In this document: in pieces, positions 1 through 6,127 of the stretch
Numbering within the stretch: position 1 is the stretch's first letter
Layout: each line of letters begins with the position of its first letter
Assembly (NCBI GenBank): GCA_028823185.1
Contig: JAPKBY010000108.1
Location: 1 to 6,476, forward strand
Direction of reading: 5' to 3'
DNA: 6,476 bases
DNA from: Planctomycetota bacterium
Lineage (GTDB): Bacteria; Planctomycetota; UBA1135; GCA-002686595
Translations under genes and position numbers: made by a program
The notes under the pieces: model-generated
The model's database searches: none
Told to the model about the DNA's origin: nothing
What the model saw: the letters and a program-made list of their open reading frames with translations, nothing else

Positions 1-1165
1 TGCGCTCGACGGCGCTGTCTAAGGCTTCGTAGTTGCGCTCCCAAGAGCGCGTCTCTTCCATGAAGGCGCGGGCGGCGGTTCCGAGCTCTCGCGCGCGCTC
101 TGGATAGTCGAGCAGGTTAGCGACTTCTGTCGCGAAGGTCGTGGCTTCATCAGCGAGCAGGAAGTGATCTCCAGGGATCGCCTCCGTTCCCTGTGAAGCT
201 TGGGTCGTGGCGACGACTCCTCGCCCGCAGGACATCGCCTCTAGGACTTTGTTCTGAACTCCGCGCGCGATGTTGAGCGGGCAGACGGCGACTGCGGCTC
301 GCTGCAGCCAATCTGCTGTTGAGTCCACTCGTCCAGTGACCGTGACCCCTGGTTCGGAGGCGAGCGCGAGGGTGTCCTTGTCGGGTTTAGAGCCGACGAT
401 GGAGAAGCGAGCGTCCGGGTGTCGTTGGCGAATCAGCGGGAAGACCTCGTGCACAAACCATGCGCAGCCCTCAGTGTTGGGGAAGTAGTCCATCACGCCG
501 GTGAAGACGAGGTGCCCGGGTTCTGCTCGCTCGGGAGCCGGGTGAAAGAGCTCGAGGTCGACTCCGTTGCGCAAGAGGCTCGAGCGACAGCCCGGGATCT
601 CACGGTCGAAGACCTCCTTCTCTAGCGGGGTGACGAGGAGGCACTCTTCTGCTGCTCCAGCGAGCTTCTTCTCAAAGGAGAAGAGTGTGCGCGCTTCACG
701 GCGGTAGACCCAGCTCATGGGGAAGGACTTCACAGCTGCGTATTGGCGCCACTTGTCGCTGTCGAGCTCGCCGATGAAGACGAGCTTCGGGAGCTCTGGG
801 TGCGGCATCAGGAATGCGCCCATGGAGGAGGAGAAGGCGAGGGCGAAGTCTGCATCCTTCGCGCGGCGATCTACTTCCGCTTGTAGCTCCTTTGAGCCAT
901 AGACGCCGAGCGTTAGCGGAGTGCGGCTGAGGAGCAGTGGCAACGAGGCGATCTTCTTGGCGCGCTCATCATGTGGGATCGCGATGACCTCAAAGCCCTT
1001 CGCGCGCAGCGCCTCTGCGCCAGCCTCATCAGCTTCATCGTGGCTGAAGGCCAAGATCGTGACCTCGTGTTGTCTAGACAGCCGCTCTACGAGTCTCCAT
1101 GAGGAGATCTTGTCGCCGCGGTCGGGCGGATAGGGGACCCGCTGTGAGAGGAAGAGTGCCTTCAT
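1..1165 (-). CDS. Glycosyltransferase, TIGR03087-like (PEP-CTERM/exosortase-associated), C-terminus cut by window edge
   Basis: Likely a cytoplasmic GT-B sugar transferase that uses a nucleotide sugar to build an envelope or exported polysaccharide. The minus strand gives an open frame of 388 codons starting MKALFLSQRVPYPPDRGDK, with no stop before the window edge. The N-terminal PYPPDRGDK (residues 11-19), the central ELDSDKWRQYA (133-143), FTGVMDYFPN (221-230) and the C-terminal QNKVLEAMSCGRGVVAT (304-320) match the conserved blocks I recall for the TIGR03087 stp1-type family, whose members are about 400 residues long, so only a short tail should be missing. The ATG lies 34 bases after the stop of the PrmA-like gene, with no good Shine-Dalgarno; no in-frame start lies between that stop and this ATG. 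It is probably co-transcribed with the methyltransferase and helicase upstream. Family members often sit near exosortase genes, but none is visible here, so the sugar and the acceptor are unknown. Confidence 0.88.
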   Translation of the reverse strand, partial: MKALFLSQRVPYPPDRGDKISSWRLVERLSRQHEVTILAFSHDEADEAGAEALRAKGFEVIAIPHDERAKKIASLPLLLSRTPLTLGVYGSKELQAEVDRRAKDADFALAFSSSMGAFLMPHPELPKLVFIGELDSDKWRQYAAVKSFPMSWVYRREARTLFSFEKKLAGAAEECLLVTPLEKEVFDREIPGCRSSLLRNGVDLELFHPAPERAEPGHLVFTGVMDYFPNTEGCAWFVHEVFPLIRQRHPDARFSIVGSKPDKDTLALASEPGVTVTGRVDSTADWLQRAAVAVCPLNIARGVQNKVLEAMSCGRGVVATTQASQGTEAIPGDHFLLADEATTFATEVANLLDYPERARELGTAARAFMEETRSWERNYEALDSAVER

Positions 1166-1199
1166 TGGACTGGAAGAGTACCTCGTTGGAGCGCTCGGT

Positions 1200-2102
1200 T
1201 CAGCCGCGCTCCGCAACCAAGGCTCGCCAAACGCCTCGAGCGCGCCGGCCAGTGACCACAAGGCCGACATCTGCGAGCGCCTCTCGGACGGCATCCTCAC
1301 GCAGAGCGTTGAGTCCTGAGACGCAGAGCCAGCCGCCAGGAGCCAAGGCCGCCTCTAGCTCACGCGCGTGTCCGACGAGCAAATCAGAGTAGAGGTTGGC
1401 GACGACGACCTCATAGGGAGCGCTCAGTTCATTGATGCAGCTAAAATCACCTTCGAGGAAGGTCGCGTTCTCAGCGACACCATTGCGGGCAGCGAGGTCA
1501 TAGGCCACGGCTGCTGATCCCGCATCTAGGTCAAAGCCTGCGATCTCACCCGCTCCGAAGAGACGAGCCGCGACGGCGAGGATGCCCGTGCCCGATCCGC
1601 AGTCGAGGACGCGCTCGCCGCCTCGCAGGCGCTCTTGGAGGAAGCGCAAGATCATGCGCGTGGTCGCGTGGCGACCGGTGCCAAAGACCCCTCCTGGCTC
1701 GAGCTCCATGCGGATGTCGTCTTCTCTGAGAGCGGTCTTTGTCCAAGGCGCGATGACAGCGAGGCGTCCGCAGCGGAAAGGGTGCCAGACCTTCATCCAG
1801 CTCTTGGCGTAGTCCTCAGCGGGGAGCTGTCGAAAAGAGGTCGTCAAATCAGAGAGCTCGTCGTCGATGACGCGCAGCGCAGAGATCGCCTTCGAGATCT
1901 CATCGCGACGCAGCGCAGTGTCTAGTGCAGCTCGGTAGTGAGAGCGGATCAGCGAGACGCCAGGAGGGAGCTCAGGCGGATGCGGTGAGCTTGACCCTTC
2001 GCGGGCACCGAGACAGTCGGCGCCTGTGAGCGCTCCGGCGATGAGCTCTTCCCAGCCGAAGGGGCTGAGCACACGCACCTCTATCCAGGCCTCTTTGCTC
2101 AT
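1200..2102 (-). CDS. prmA: PrmA-type ribosomal protein L11 methyltransferase
   Basis: A 300-residue SAM-dependent methyltransferase, the usual PrmA length; PrmA methylates lysines and the N-terminus of ribosomal protein L11 in the cytoplasm. Residues 1-90 form the variable substrate-recognition domain and linker. The PrmA hallmark EDYAKSWMKVWHPFRCGRLAVIAPW (given as its ends E96-W120) precedes the PGGVFGTGRHATT block (137-148), then SAM motif I VLDCGSGTG (165-173), an acidic motif II FDLD (190-193), and VVANLYSDLL (233-242) followed by APGGWLCVSGL (254-264). The usual FGTGTHPTT block has changed at two positions to FGTGRHATT, and the post-IV motif reads NLYSDLL where NILADVL-like sequences are common, so this is a divergent member. 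A related protein methyltransferase with another substrate cannot be excluded. The ATG overlaps the helicase stop (ATGA), implying translational coupling; AAGGG sits close before it. Confidence 0.85.
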   Translation of the reverse strand: MSKEAWIEVRVLSPFGWEELIAGALTGADCLGAREGSSSPHPPELPPGVSLIRSHYRAALDTALRRDEISKAISALRVIDDELSDLTTSFRQLPAEDYAKSWMKVWHPFRCGRLAVIAPWTKTALREDDIRMELEPGGVFGTGRHATTRMILRFLQERLRGGERVLDCGSGTGILAVAARLFGAGEIAGFDLDAGSAAVAYDLAARNGVAENATFLEGDFSCINELSAPYEVVVANLYSDLLVGHARELEAALAPGGWLCVSGLNALREDAVREALADVGLVVTGRRARGVWRALVAERG

Positions 2103-5100
2103 GACCCTTCGCCCGAGTTGTCCTCATGTGCCCAGGGCATGATGTCCTCCGTCCAATCCTTGTTGCTGGGTGACTCATTGGGGGTGGAGATGATTTCATC
2201 AGAGGGAGAGCTGGCCTCTATCGGTGCAGCGGTCGGCTGAAATTCAGCGAAGGAGAGAGGGAGGCCCCGCCGCTCGATATCAGACAAGAGCTCCATGTGG
2301 GAGAGGCTCTCTCGGAGGCAGCGATCTGAGTCGCCGCGCACGAAGCGCGCGAGACCCTTCGGGTCAGAGTCTGTGAAGTCGTTGAGCAGCGGGAGCTCTC
2401 TTTGAAACGAGCGGTTGCGAGGGTCTAAGAATCTAGGGTCGAGGATGTGTACCACTCCGCGGTCAGACTCTCTGCGCATGAGGCGTCCAAAACCCTGGCG
2501 GAACTTGGAGAGCGCGCGAGGCATGTAGATCTTGCGCCGCTGTTCTTTCTGGGTGAGCGCTGCGCACTGGGCGTGGTGGTATCGATCGGGGACTCCGAAA
2601 GGGAGCTTCGTGATGACGAGGTGCTCGAGCGTGGGTCCAGGAAAGTCAGCTCCGTACCAGAAGGTGTCGACTCCCAAGAGGACGGAGTCCGTGGTGCGAC
2701 GGAAGAGCTCAGAGAGCTCCTCTTTCCCCGAGCCCGGCATGCCTTGATACCAGAGGGGGATCGACCGCGCCCTGAAGAAGCCCTCTAGCTCTTTGCCCAC
2801 TTGCCGGACGTGCTCTGCGTTTGTGAAGAGCCCGAGGATGCGCCCGCGAGTGCGCTCACCGAGATAGGCGATGTAACGCCTGATGTGTGCGAGGTGAGCT
2901 TGGGTGTCCCGTGGAGACGGAGCGTCTTTTGGGACGCAGACGAGGACGCGCTCATAATCAAAGGCTTCAGGAGAGCAGTGGGTGCTGACGCGCGCGGGCA
3001 CAACGCTCTTGCCCTCGAGCGGAGGATTCTCGGCGTGGTCGATGCCCAAGTAGAAGCGTGAGGCTTCGAAGCCGCCCTTGAGCCAAGTGGTGGCTGAGAC
3101 GAAGACAGCTGTCGCGAGCTCTGGGTAGTAGAGACCGCCGAGCAGCTCGTTGGGTAAGAGGACGCGAGCAGAGAGCTCGAGGTCTCCATTGGGCATCTCT
3201 GACGCGTCGTAGAAGCGTGTGGGGTTGAAGACCGGCGAGCCCTCTTCGAGGGGGATCCAAGCGAAGACATGAGTGCGCGCTTCGACCACGTCGATGCGCG
3301 CGAGGTCGAGGCGTCTGCGCACCTTGGCGGTGCGCCGGCTCGGGAGCTCATCGAGGCTCTCAGAGAGATCGGAGATTGAGGATTCGATGACGCCGAGCGC
3401 CTTGAAGAGCTCATCTCGTGCCTCGATCAGCAAGCGTCCCTCCCCGGAGAGGACAAACTCTCGCATCAAGGAGTGGCAGTCCCGCTCTTCACGAGTGCGC
3501 TCTGCAGCTTTCTTCCAGCTGAGGAAATTTGTCACCTCAACGGTGAGAGCGGCGAGCTTTAGACGTGCGCTCTCGGTGTTCTCTATTCCCAAGGTAGAGC
3601 CACGCTCGGTCGCGGAGCCCGGAGCAGCGACCAGCTTGGCTCTGTCGAAGGCGCCTTTTGAGCGACCGCTCGCTTTGCTCAGGCGATCAAGGAGGCGCTC
3701 AATGTTTCGCAGGGTGATGCCATGGCTGAAGGTCGAGTCTGCTTGCTCATGTAGATGCTCGCACTCGTCAAAGACGACATGTGTCGCGAACTGGGGGTTC
3801 GTGAGCGTGAAGGCTTGGTTGGTGAGGACGACGTGGCTGCGCTCGGCTTTAAAGCGAGCGACCTGCGCGGCGCAGGTTCGGCGATCATCATTTAAGCGGC
3901 AACAGCCAGAGCGCGCCCGGATCCTCCCGCGGAGCGCTCCGTCAGCTCTTCGCCACGTGGAATTGTCAGAGAAGGGAACCGGAGGCGTCTCAGGGAGGCG
4001 GTCCAGGTCACCCTCTGTGTCGGTCGCGCAGAAGAGGAGGAAGCGCGTCCATGCGAGCCAGTCCTCACCGTTCGAGTCGGGGGTCGGGTTTTGAAGACAG
4101 GTCGATCTCCAGCAGGCGTAGTTTTCGCGCCCTTTGAGCATCGACACCCGCAGCTCATCGTGGACTCCGGCGCGCCTCAGCGCTGAGAGCGCGCGCGGGA
4201 CATCGGAGTCATAAGCTTGCTCTTGCAGCGCGCGCGTATAGGTAGAGACCGCGGTGCGTAGTCCGTTTTTGGAGGCCCAGAGGAGCAGCGGCACCAAGTA
4301 AGCGAGCGTCTTCCCTGTCCCTGTTGGGGCGTGGACCAAGAGCAACTCAGCTGGAGCATCCTCTGCTGGGCGCTCCCGACCTAAGGTGGCTGCGACCTGG
4401 CGCGCCGCGTCGTGTTGAGCAGGCCTGTGACCTTCTTCGGGGCTCAAGCCGAAGACGTGCGGGAGATGAACTTCGAAGACATCATCGACAAGCACTCGGT
4501 CTGCAGCCGCGAAAGGCAGCGGTCCTAAGGGCTTTGGAGGGAGCGTCTTGTGGCGCTTCCATGCATCACCCACTTCAGCCCAGCGGGGCTCAAGGAGGAA
4601 GGTGAGCTCGTCATCTTCGACGTCTTCCGCCAAGGCATTTGAGAGCACGCCATCGGTCAGCTCGCCGCCCAGTGGCAGCGAACCGGCGGCGCTCTCACAC
4701 CAAAGAGATGGGCGCTCGATGAGCGTCAAAGTTCTTGAGAGGGTGGCGGCTGCGTCGGGCTCTATTGAGGAGAGGCCGGCCCATGCGCGCGCATATCCGT
4801 GAGCGGCGACAGCTGTGACTCCTTCTCCGTGTGTGTGAAAGCGACGGAGGAGTTCTGCGAGAGCAGCTTGCAGGTCTTCGGGGAGGATGGCTCTTGGGCT
4901 GGCGCGGTCGGCCGCTGCGTCAACTGAGATGAGCTCGTGCGCGAGCTCAGAGCGACGAGTAGCGAGCCTGCCGGGCAAGAGCAGGGCAGCGGTCTCACTG
5001 AGGCCCACTGTTGCTAGGTCTAGCTGTGCAGAGCCTGAGAGGTGTGCGGACCAAGCGCTGAACTCCTCTTTGTCCGGGACGAGGAGCGTCCCTTCACCTA

Positions 5101-5449
5101 AGAAGTCTCTGAAGGAGCTCCAAAGCTCACCTGCGGTGGGCTGACCTTCGAGGTCTTCTGTGCGCACTCCAAATTCACGGATCGCGCGGCGTCCTGCAGC
5201 GGAGAGGGAGTCATCTCTGTCGGGGAAGGGATCGGTGAAGCGATCGAAGCGCTCCCAAGTTCCGTCTGGCTTCCTTCTCAGCGCGTGCAATCTGAGCGCT
5301 CCATCTGAGGTCGGGTCGGGACCGGTCGTCCAGATGGAGGCGAAGACGGGTGCAGACGGGTTGTGCTGCCAGGGCTCCTCCACGGCGTCACGAGAGCGCC
5401 GCTTGGGCTTCACGACTTCGCTCTTCTTCTTCGTCTTTTTTTGGACCAT
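2099..5449 (-). CDS. DinG/XPD-family superfamily 2 DNA helicase with degenerate N-terminal DnaQ-like domain
   Basis: A 1116-residue ATP-dependent helicase of the Fe-S DinG/XPD group, expected to unwind forked DNA, R-loops or similar substrates 5'-3' in repair. A Lys/Arg-rich tail (3-19) leads into a region (about 34-175) shaped like a DEDDh exonuclease (FASIWTTGPDP at 36-46), but with the acidic residues missing. The helicase core follows: Walker A APTGTGKT (374-381), LKGRENYAC (438-446), candidate Fe-S cysteines 446, 516, 517 and 526, motif II DECEHL (561-566), motif III VSATTW (784-789), motif V LGVDTFWYGADFPG (925-938) with TKLPFGVPD (947-955), and motif VI FRQGFGRLMR (983-992). The tail from about 1071 is low-complexity and acidic, likely disordered. 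DinG-family proteins are usually 640-930 residues, so this one is long. It is the first gene of the minus-strand cluster and overlaps the methyltransferase by 4 bases. The gene name dinG is plausible, but orthology is unproven. Confidence 0.9.
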   Translation of the reverse strand: MVQKKTKKKSEVVKPKRRSRDAVEEPWQHNPSAPVFASIWTTGPDPTSDGALRLHALRRKPDGTWERFDRFTDPFPDRDDSLSAAGRRAIREFGVRTEDLEGQPTAGELWSSFRDFLGEGTLLVPDKEEFSAWSAHLSGSAQLDLATVGLSETAALLLPGRLATRRSELAHELISVDAAADRASPRAILPEDLQAALAELLRRFHTHGEGVTAVAAHGYARAWAGLSSIEPDAAATLSRTLTLIERPSLWCESAAGSLPLGGELTDGVLSNALAEDVEDDELTFLLEPRWAEVGDAWKRHKTLPPKPLGPLPFAAADRVLVDDVFEVHLPHVFGLSPEEGHRPAQHDAARQVAATLGRERPAEDAPAELLLVHAPTGTGKTLAYLVPLLLWASKNGLRTAVSTYTRALQEQAYDSDVPRALSALRRAGVHDELRVSMLKGRENYACWRSTCLQNPTPDSNGEDWLAWTRFLLFCATDTEGDLDRLPETPPVPFSDNSTWRRADGALRGRIRARSGCCRLNDDRRTCAAQVARFKAERSHVVLTNQAFTLTNPQFATHVVFDECEHLHEQADSTFSHGITLRNIERLLDRLSKASGRSKGAFDRAKLVAAPGSATERGSTLGIENTESARLKLAALTVEVTNFLSWKKAAERTREERDCHSLMREFVLSGEGRLLIEARDELFKALGVIESSISDLSESLDELPSRRTAKVRRRLDLARIDVVEARTHVFAWIPLEEGSPVFNPTRFYDASEMPNGDLELSARVLLPNELLGGLYYPELATAVFVSATTWLKGGFEASRFYLGIDHAENPPLEGKSVVPARVSTHCSPEAFDYERVLVCVPKDAPSPRDTQAHLAHIRRYIAYLGERTRGRILGLFTNAEHVRQVGKELEGFFRARSIPLWYQGMPGSGKEELSELFRRTTDSVLLGVDTFWYGADFPGPTLEHLVITKLPFGVPDRYHHAQCAALTQKEQRRKIYMPRALSKFRQGFGRLMRRESDRGVVHILDPRFLDPRNRSFQRELPLLNDFTDSDPKGLARFVRGDSDRCLRESLSHMELLSDIERRGLPLSFAEFQPTAAPIEASSPSDEIISTPNESPSNKDWTEDIMPWAHEDNSGEGS

Positions 5450-5456
5450 GCCCGGT

Positions 5457-5472
5457 CGCGATGAGAATCGCG
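5457..5472 (-). promoter_or_regulatory. Perfect hairpin in the helicase leader, next to the start codon
   Basis: CGCGAT, a GAGA spacer and ATCGCG form a perfect 6-bp stem with a 4-base loop (read as TCTC in the helicase mRNA). It ends 7 bases before the helicase ATG, where a ribosome binding site would sit; no Shine-Dalgarno is visible there. It may dampen translation or may be a protein-binding palindrome. The function is inferred from position only. Confidence 0.35.
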
Positions 5473-5517
5473 GGAAGCGATTGTGCCCGTCTTATGGGCC
5501 TGCGGCCACGACTCTCC

Positions 5518-5537
5518 GTTCTCTGAGCACTCAGAAC
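5518..5537. promoter_or_regulatory. Overlapping dyad symmetries in the divergent intergenic region, candidate operator
   Basis: Two inverted repeats overlap here. TCTGAG-CA-CTCAGA (5522-5535) is a perfect 6+6 palindrome with a 2-base centre. GTTCT-N10-AGAAC (5518-5537) has its axis one base to the left. They lie between the divergent helicase and Rieske genes, a usual place for a regulator binding site. The sequence does not match the E. coli (CTGT-N8-ACAG) or Bacillus (GAAC-N4-GTTC) LexA boxes, so SOS control cannot be claimed. Confidence 0.35.
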
Positions 5538-5573
5538 TGGAGCGCGCTGCCCCTGTGCTACTAGACTAGGGTC

Positions 5574-5915
5574 ATGGAGACGCGAGATGATCAAGCATGG
5601 GTGGCGCTGATGCCCTTGGCGGAGCTGCCGACTGATGGCACAGGGAGAGCGATGGAGAGCGGTGGACGACAGCTCGCTGTCTTCCACCACGAAGGTGCCG
5701 TGCGAGTGCTAGATGGAGTCTGTCCACACCAAGGCGCCCTGCTCGGAGATGGAGTCATCTCTAGGGGTGAGGTGACCTGCCCCTTTCATGGTTGGCATTT
5801 CGATCTCGAGACAGGAAAGAGCGGAGATGGCCTGCCAGAGTGCGTCGAGGTCTTTGAGTCGAGAGTGAGCGCTGAAGGTTGGGTTGAGTGCGCGTTGCCC
5901 TCGATCGGGGCCTAA
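5574..5915 (+). CDS. Small Rieske [2Fe-2S] protein (ferredoxin or NirD-like)
   Basis: A 113-residue single-domain Rieske protein, probably a soluble electron carrier or small redox subunit; no signal peptide or membrane segment is seen. The two cluster-binding boxes are C50-P-H52 within VCPHQGALLGDG and C69-P-F-H72 within CPFHGWHFDLETG, with 16 residues between them, as in Rieske ferredoxins and the NirD small subunit of nitrite reductase. The ATG is the first possible start, because an in-frame TAG lies three codons upstream (5562-5564); the next internal ATG would remove part of the conserved first strand (WVALMPLAEL). AGGG sits only 2 bases before the ATG, a weak ribosome site. No oxygenase, reductase or NirB gene is adjacent, so the partner is unknown. 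It is divergent from the helicase and followed by a terminator, so it is probably monocistronic. Confidence 0.92.
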   Translation: METRDDQAWVALMPLAELPTDGTGRAMESGGRQLAVFHHEGAVRVLDGVCPHQGALLGDGVISRGEVTCPFHGWHFDLETGKSGDGLPECVEVFESRVSAEGWVECALPSIGA

Positions 5916-5942
5916 GAACGGGCCCCAGCTGAGGTTTTTTTT
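5907..5942 (+). terminator. Probable rho-independent terminator after the Rieske gene
   Basis: A GC-rich inverted repeat GGGGCC (5907-5912) and GGCCCC (5921-5926) spans the TAA stop codon. It is followed by T8 (5935-5942). An alternative stem, CCTAAG (5911-5916) with CTGAGG (5929-5934) and one mismatch, abuts the T tract directly and is the more usual terminator geometry. The two folds are mutually exclusive. The U8 tract makes termination likely, although the best stem is not clear. Confidence 0.65.
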
Positions 5943-5951
5943 CAGCGACCC

Positions 5952-5978
5952 CTAAACCGCTGTGATTTAAGGGTTTAG
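5952..5978. repeat. Inverted repeat CTAAACC / GGTTTAG
   Basis: A 7-bp perfect inverted repeat (5952-5958 and 5972-5978) encloses a 13-base loop, in the gap between the Rieske terminator and the topA promoter. The right arm also competes in a second small stem, AAGGG (5969-5973) with CCCTT (5982-5986). No function is evident; it could be a binding site or part of the terminator region. Confidence 0.4.
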
Positions 5979-5990
5979 ATGCCCTTTGCA

Positions 5991-6021
5991 CCCCCCCCTG
6001 ATCAAGGGGGATGGGGTGGGG
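5991..6021. repeat. C8 tract, hairpin and G-run cluster upstream of the topA promoter
   Basis: A run of eight C is followed by GATCA and clustered G runs. CCCCCT (5994-5999) and AGGGGG (6005-6010) form a perfect 6-bp stem around GATCA. The right side continues as G5-AT-G4-T-G4, so the plus strand has three long G runs followed by GG at 6024-6025. It ends seven bases before the -35 box. It could form a hairpin, a cruciform or a two-tier G-quadruplex in supercoiled DNA. Confidence 0.5.
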
Positions 6022-6027
6022 TCGGAC

Positions 6028-6055
6028 TTGACGAATCCGCGCGGCTGCCTATGTT
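6028..6055 (+). promoter_or_regulatory. Sigma70-type promoter for topA
   Basis: TTGACG (6028-6033, 5 of 6 to TTGACA) and TATGTT (6050-6055, 4 of 6 to TATAAT) are separated by 16 bases. Transcription would start near A6062 and give a topA leader of about 80 nt. This is the clearest promoter in the window. Confidence 0.6.
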
Positions 6056-6074
6056 TCCGCCATCGAGAGTGGTC

Positions 6075-6107
6075 GGAACCTTCTATCTCAGCCGATGGAA
6101 GGGGTCC
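6075..6107 (+). promoter_or_regulatory. Stem-loop in the predicted topA leader
   Basis: CCTTCTATC (6079-6087) pairs with GATGGAAGG (6094-6102) over 9 bp, including one U-G wobble, around the 6-base loop TCAGCC. The stem is extended by GGA (6075-6077) with TCC (6105-6107) across a small internal loop. No T tract follows, so it is not a typical intrinsic terminator. The 3' arm contains an ATG (6095-6097) that opens a short upstream reading frame. A role in translational or stability control of topA is inferred only. Confidence 0.45.
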
Positions 6108-6127
6108 TGAACCGCTGCCCTCCATAG
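6095..6127 (+). other. Possible 10-codon upstream ORF in the topA leader (MEGVLNRCPP)
   Basis: The frame ATG GAA GGG ... CCT CCA TAG encodes MEGVLNRCPP. It ends 15 bases before the topA ATG and is in the same frame, with a second in-frame TAA at 6137-6139. It ends in Pro-Pro before the stop, a context known to slow ribosomes. Its ATG lies in the 3' arm of the leader stem-loop and has no visible Shine-Dalgarno. A frame this short may occur by chance. Confidence 0.2.

Noticed and set aside
270..1392. Several plus-strand frames of 60-97 codons
   Set aside because: They lie opposite the glycosyltransferase and prmA genes, overlap each other, and lack ribosome sites or recognisable motifs.
2785..3414. 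A 209-codon minus-strand frame in another phase of the helicase gene
   Set aside because: The helicase frame is continuous across this region with conserved motifs on both sides, while this frame is Ser/Arg/Ala-rich and motif-free.
3273..4094. A 273-codon plus-strand open frame
   Set aside because: It lies wholly opposite the helicase gene, is rich in Arg and Ser as antisense frames of GC-rich genes are, and shows no recognisable domain. It is a shadow of the helicase.
5518..5537. LexA/SOS box for the helicase
   Set aside because: The half-sites are GTTCT and AGAAC facing the wrong way and with wrong spacing for known LexA boxes. I kept it only as an unassigned dyad.
5562..5567. TAGACT as a -10 box giving a leaderless Rieske transcript
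   Set aside because: The match is only 4 of 6 and there is no -35 at 16-18 bases. The spacing to ATG is suggestive but not enough to annotate.
5388..5690. A 100-codon minus-strand frame spanning the divergent intergenic region
   Set aside because: It would overlap both the helicase start and the Rieske start in antisense and has no motif, so the divergent arrangement is the better explanation.
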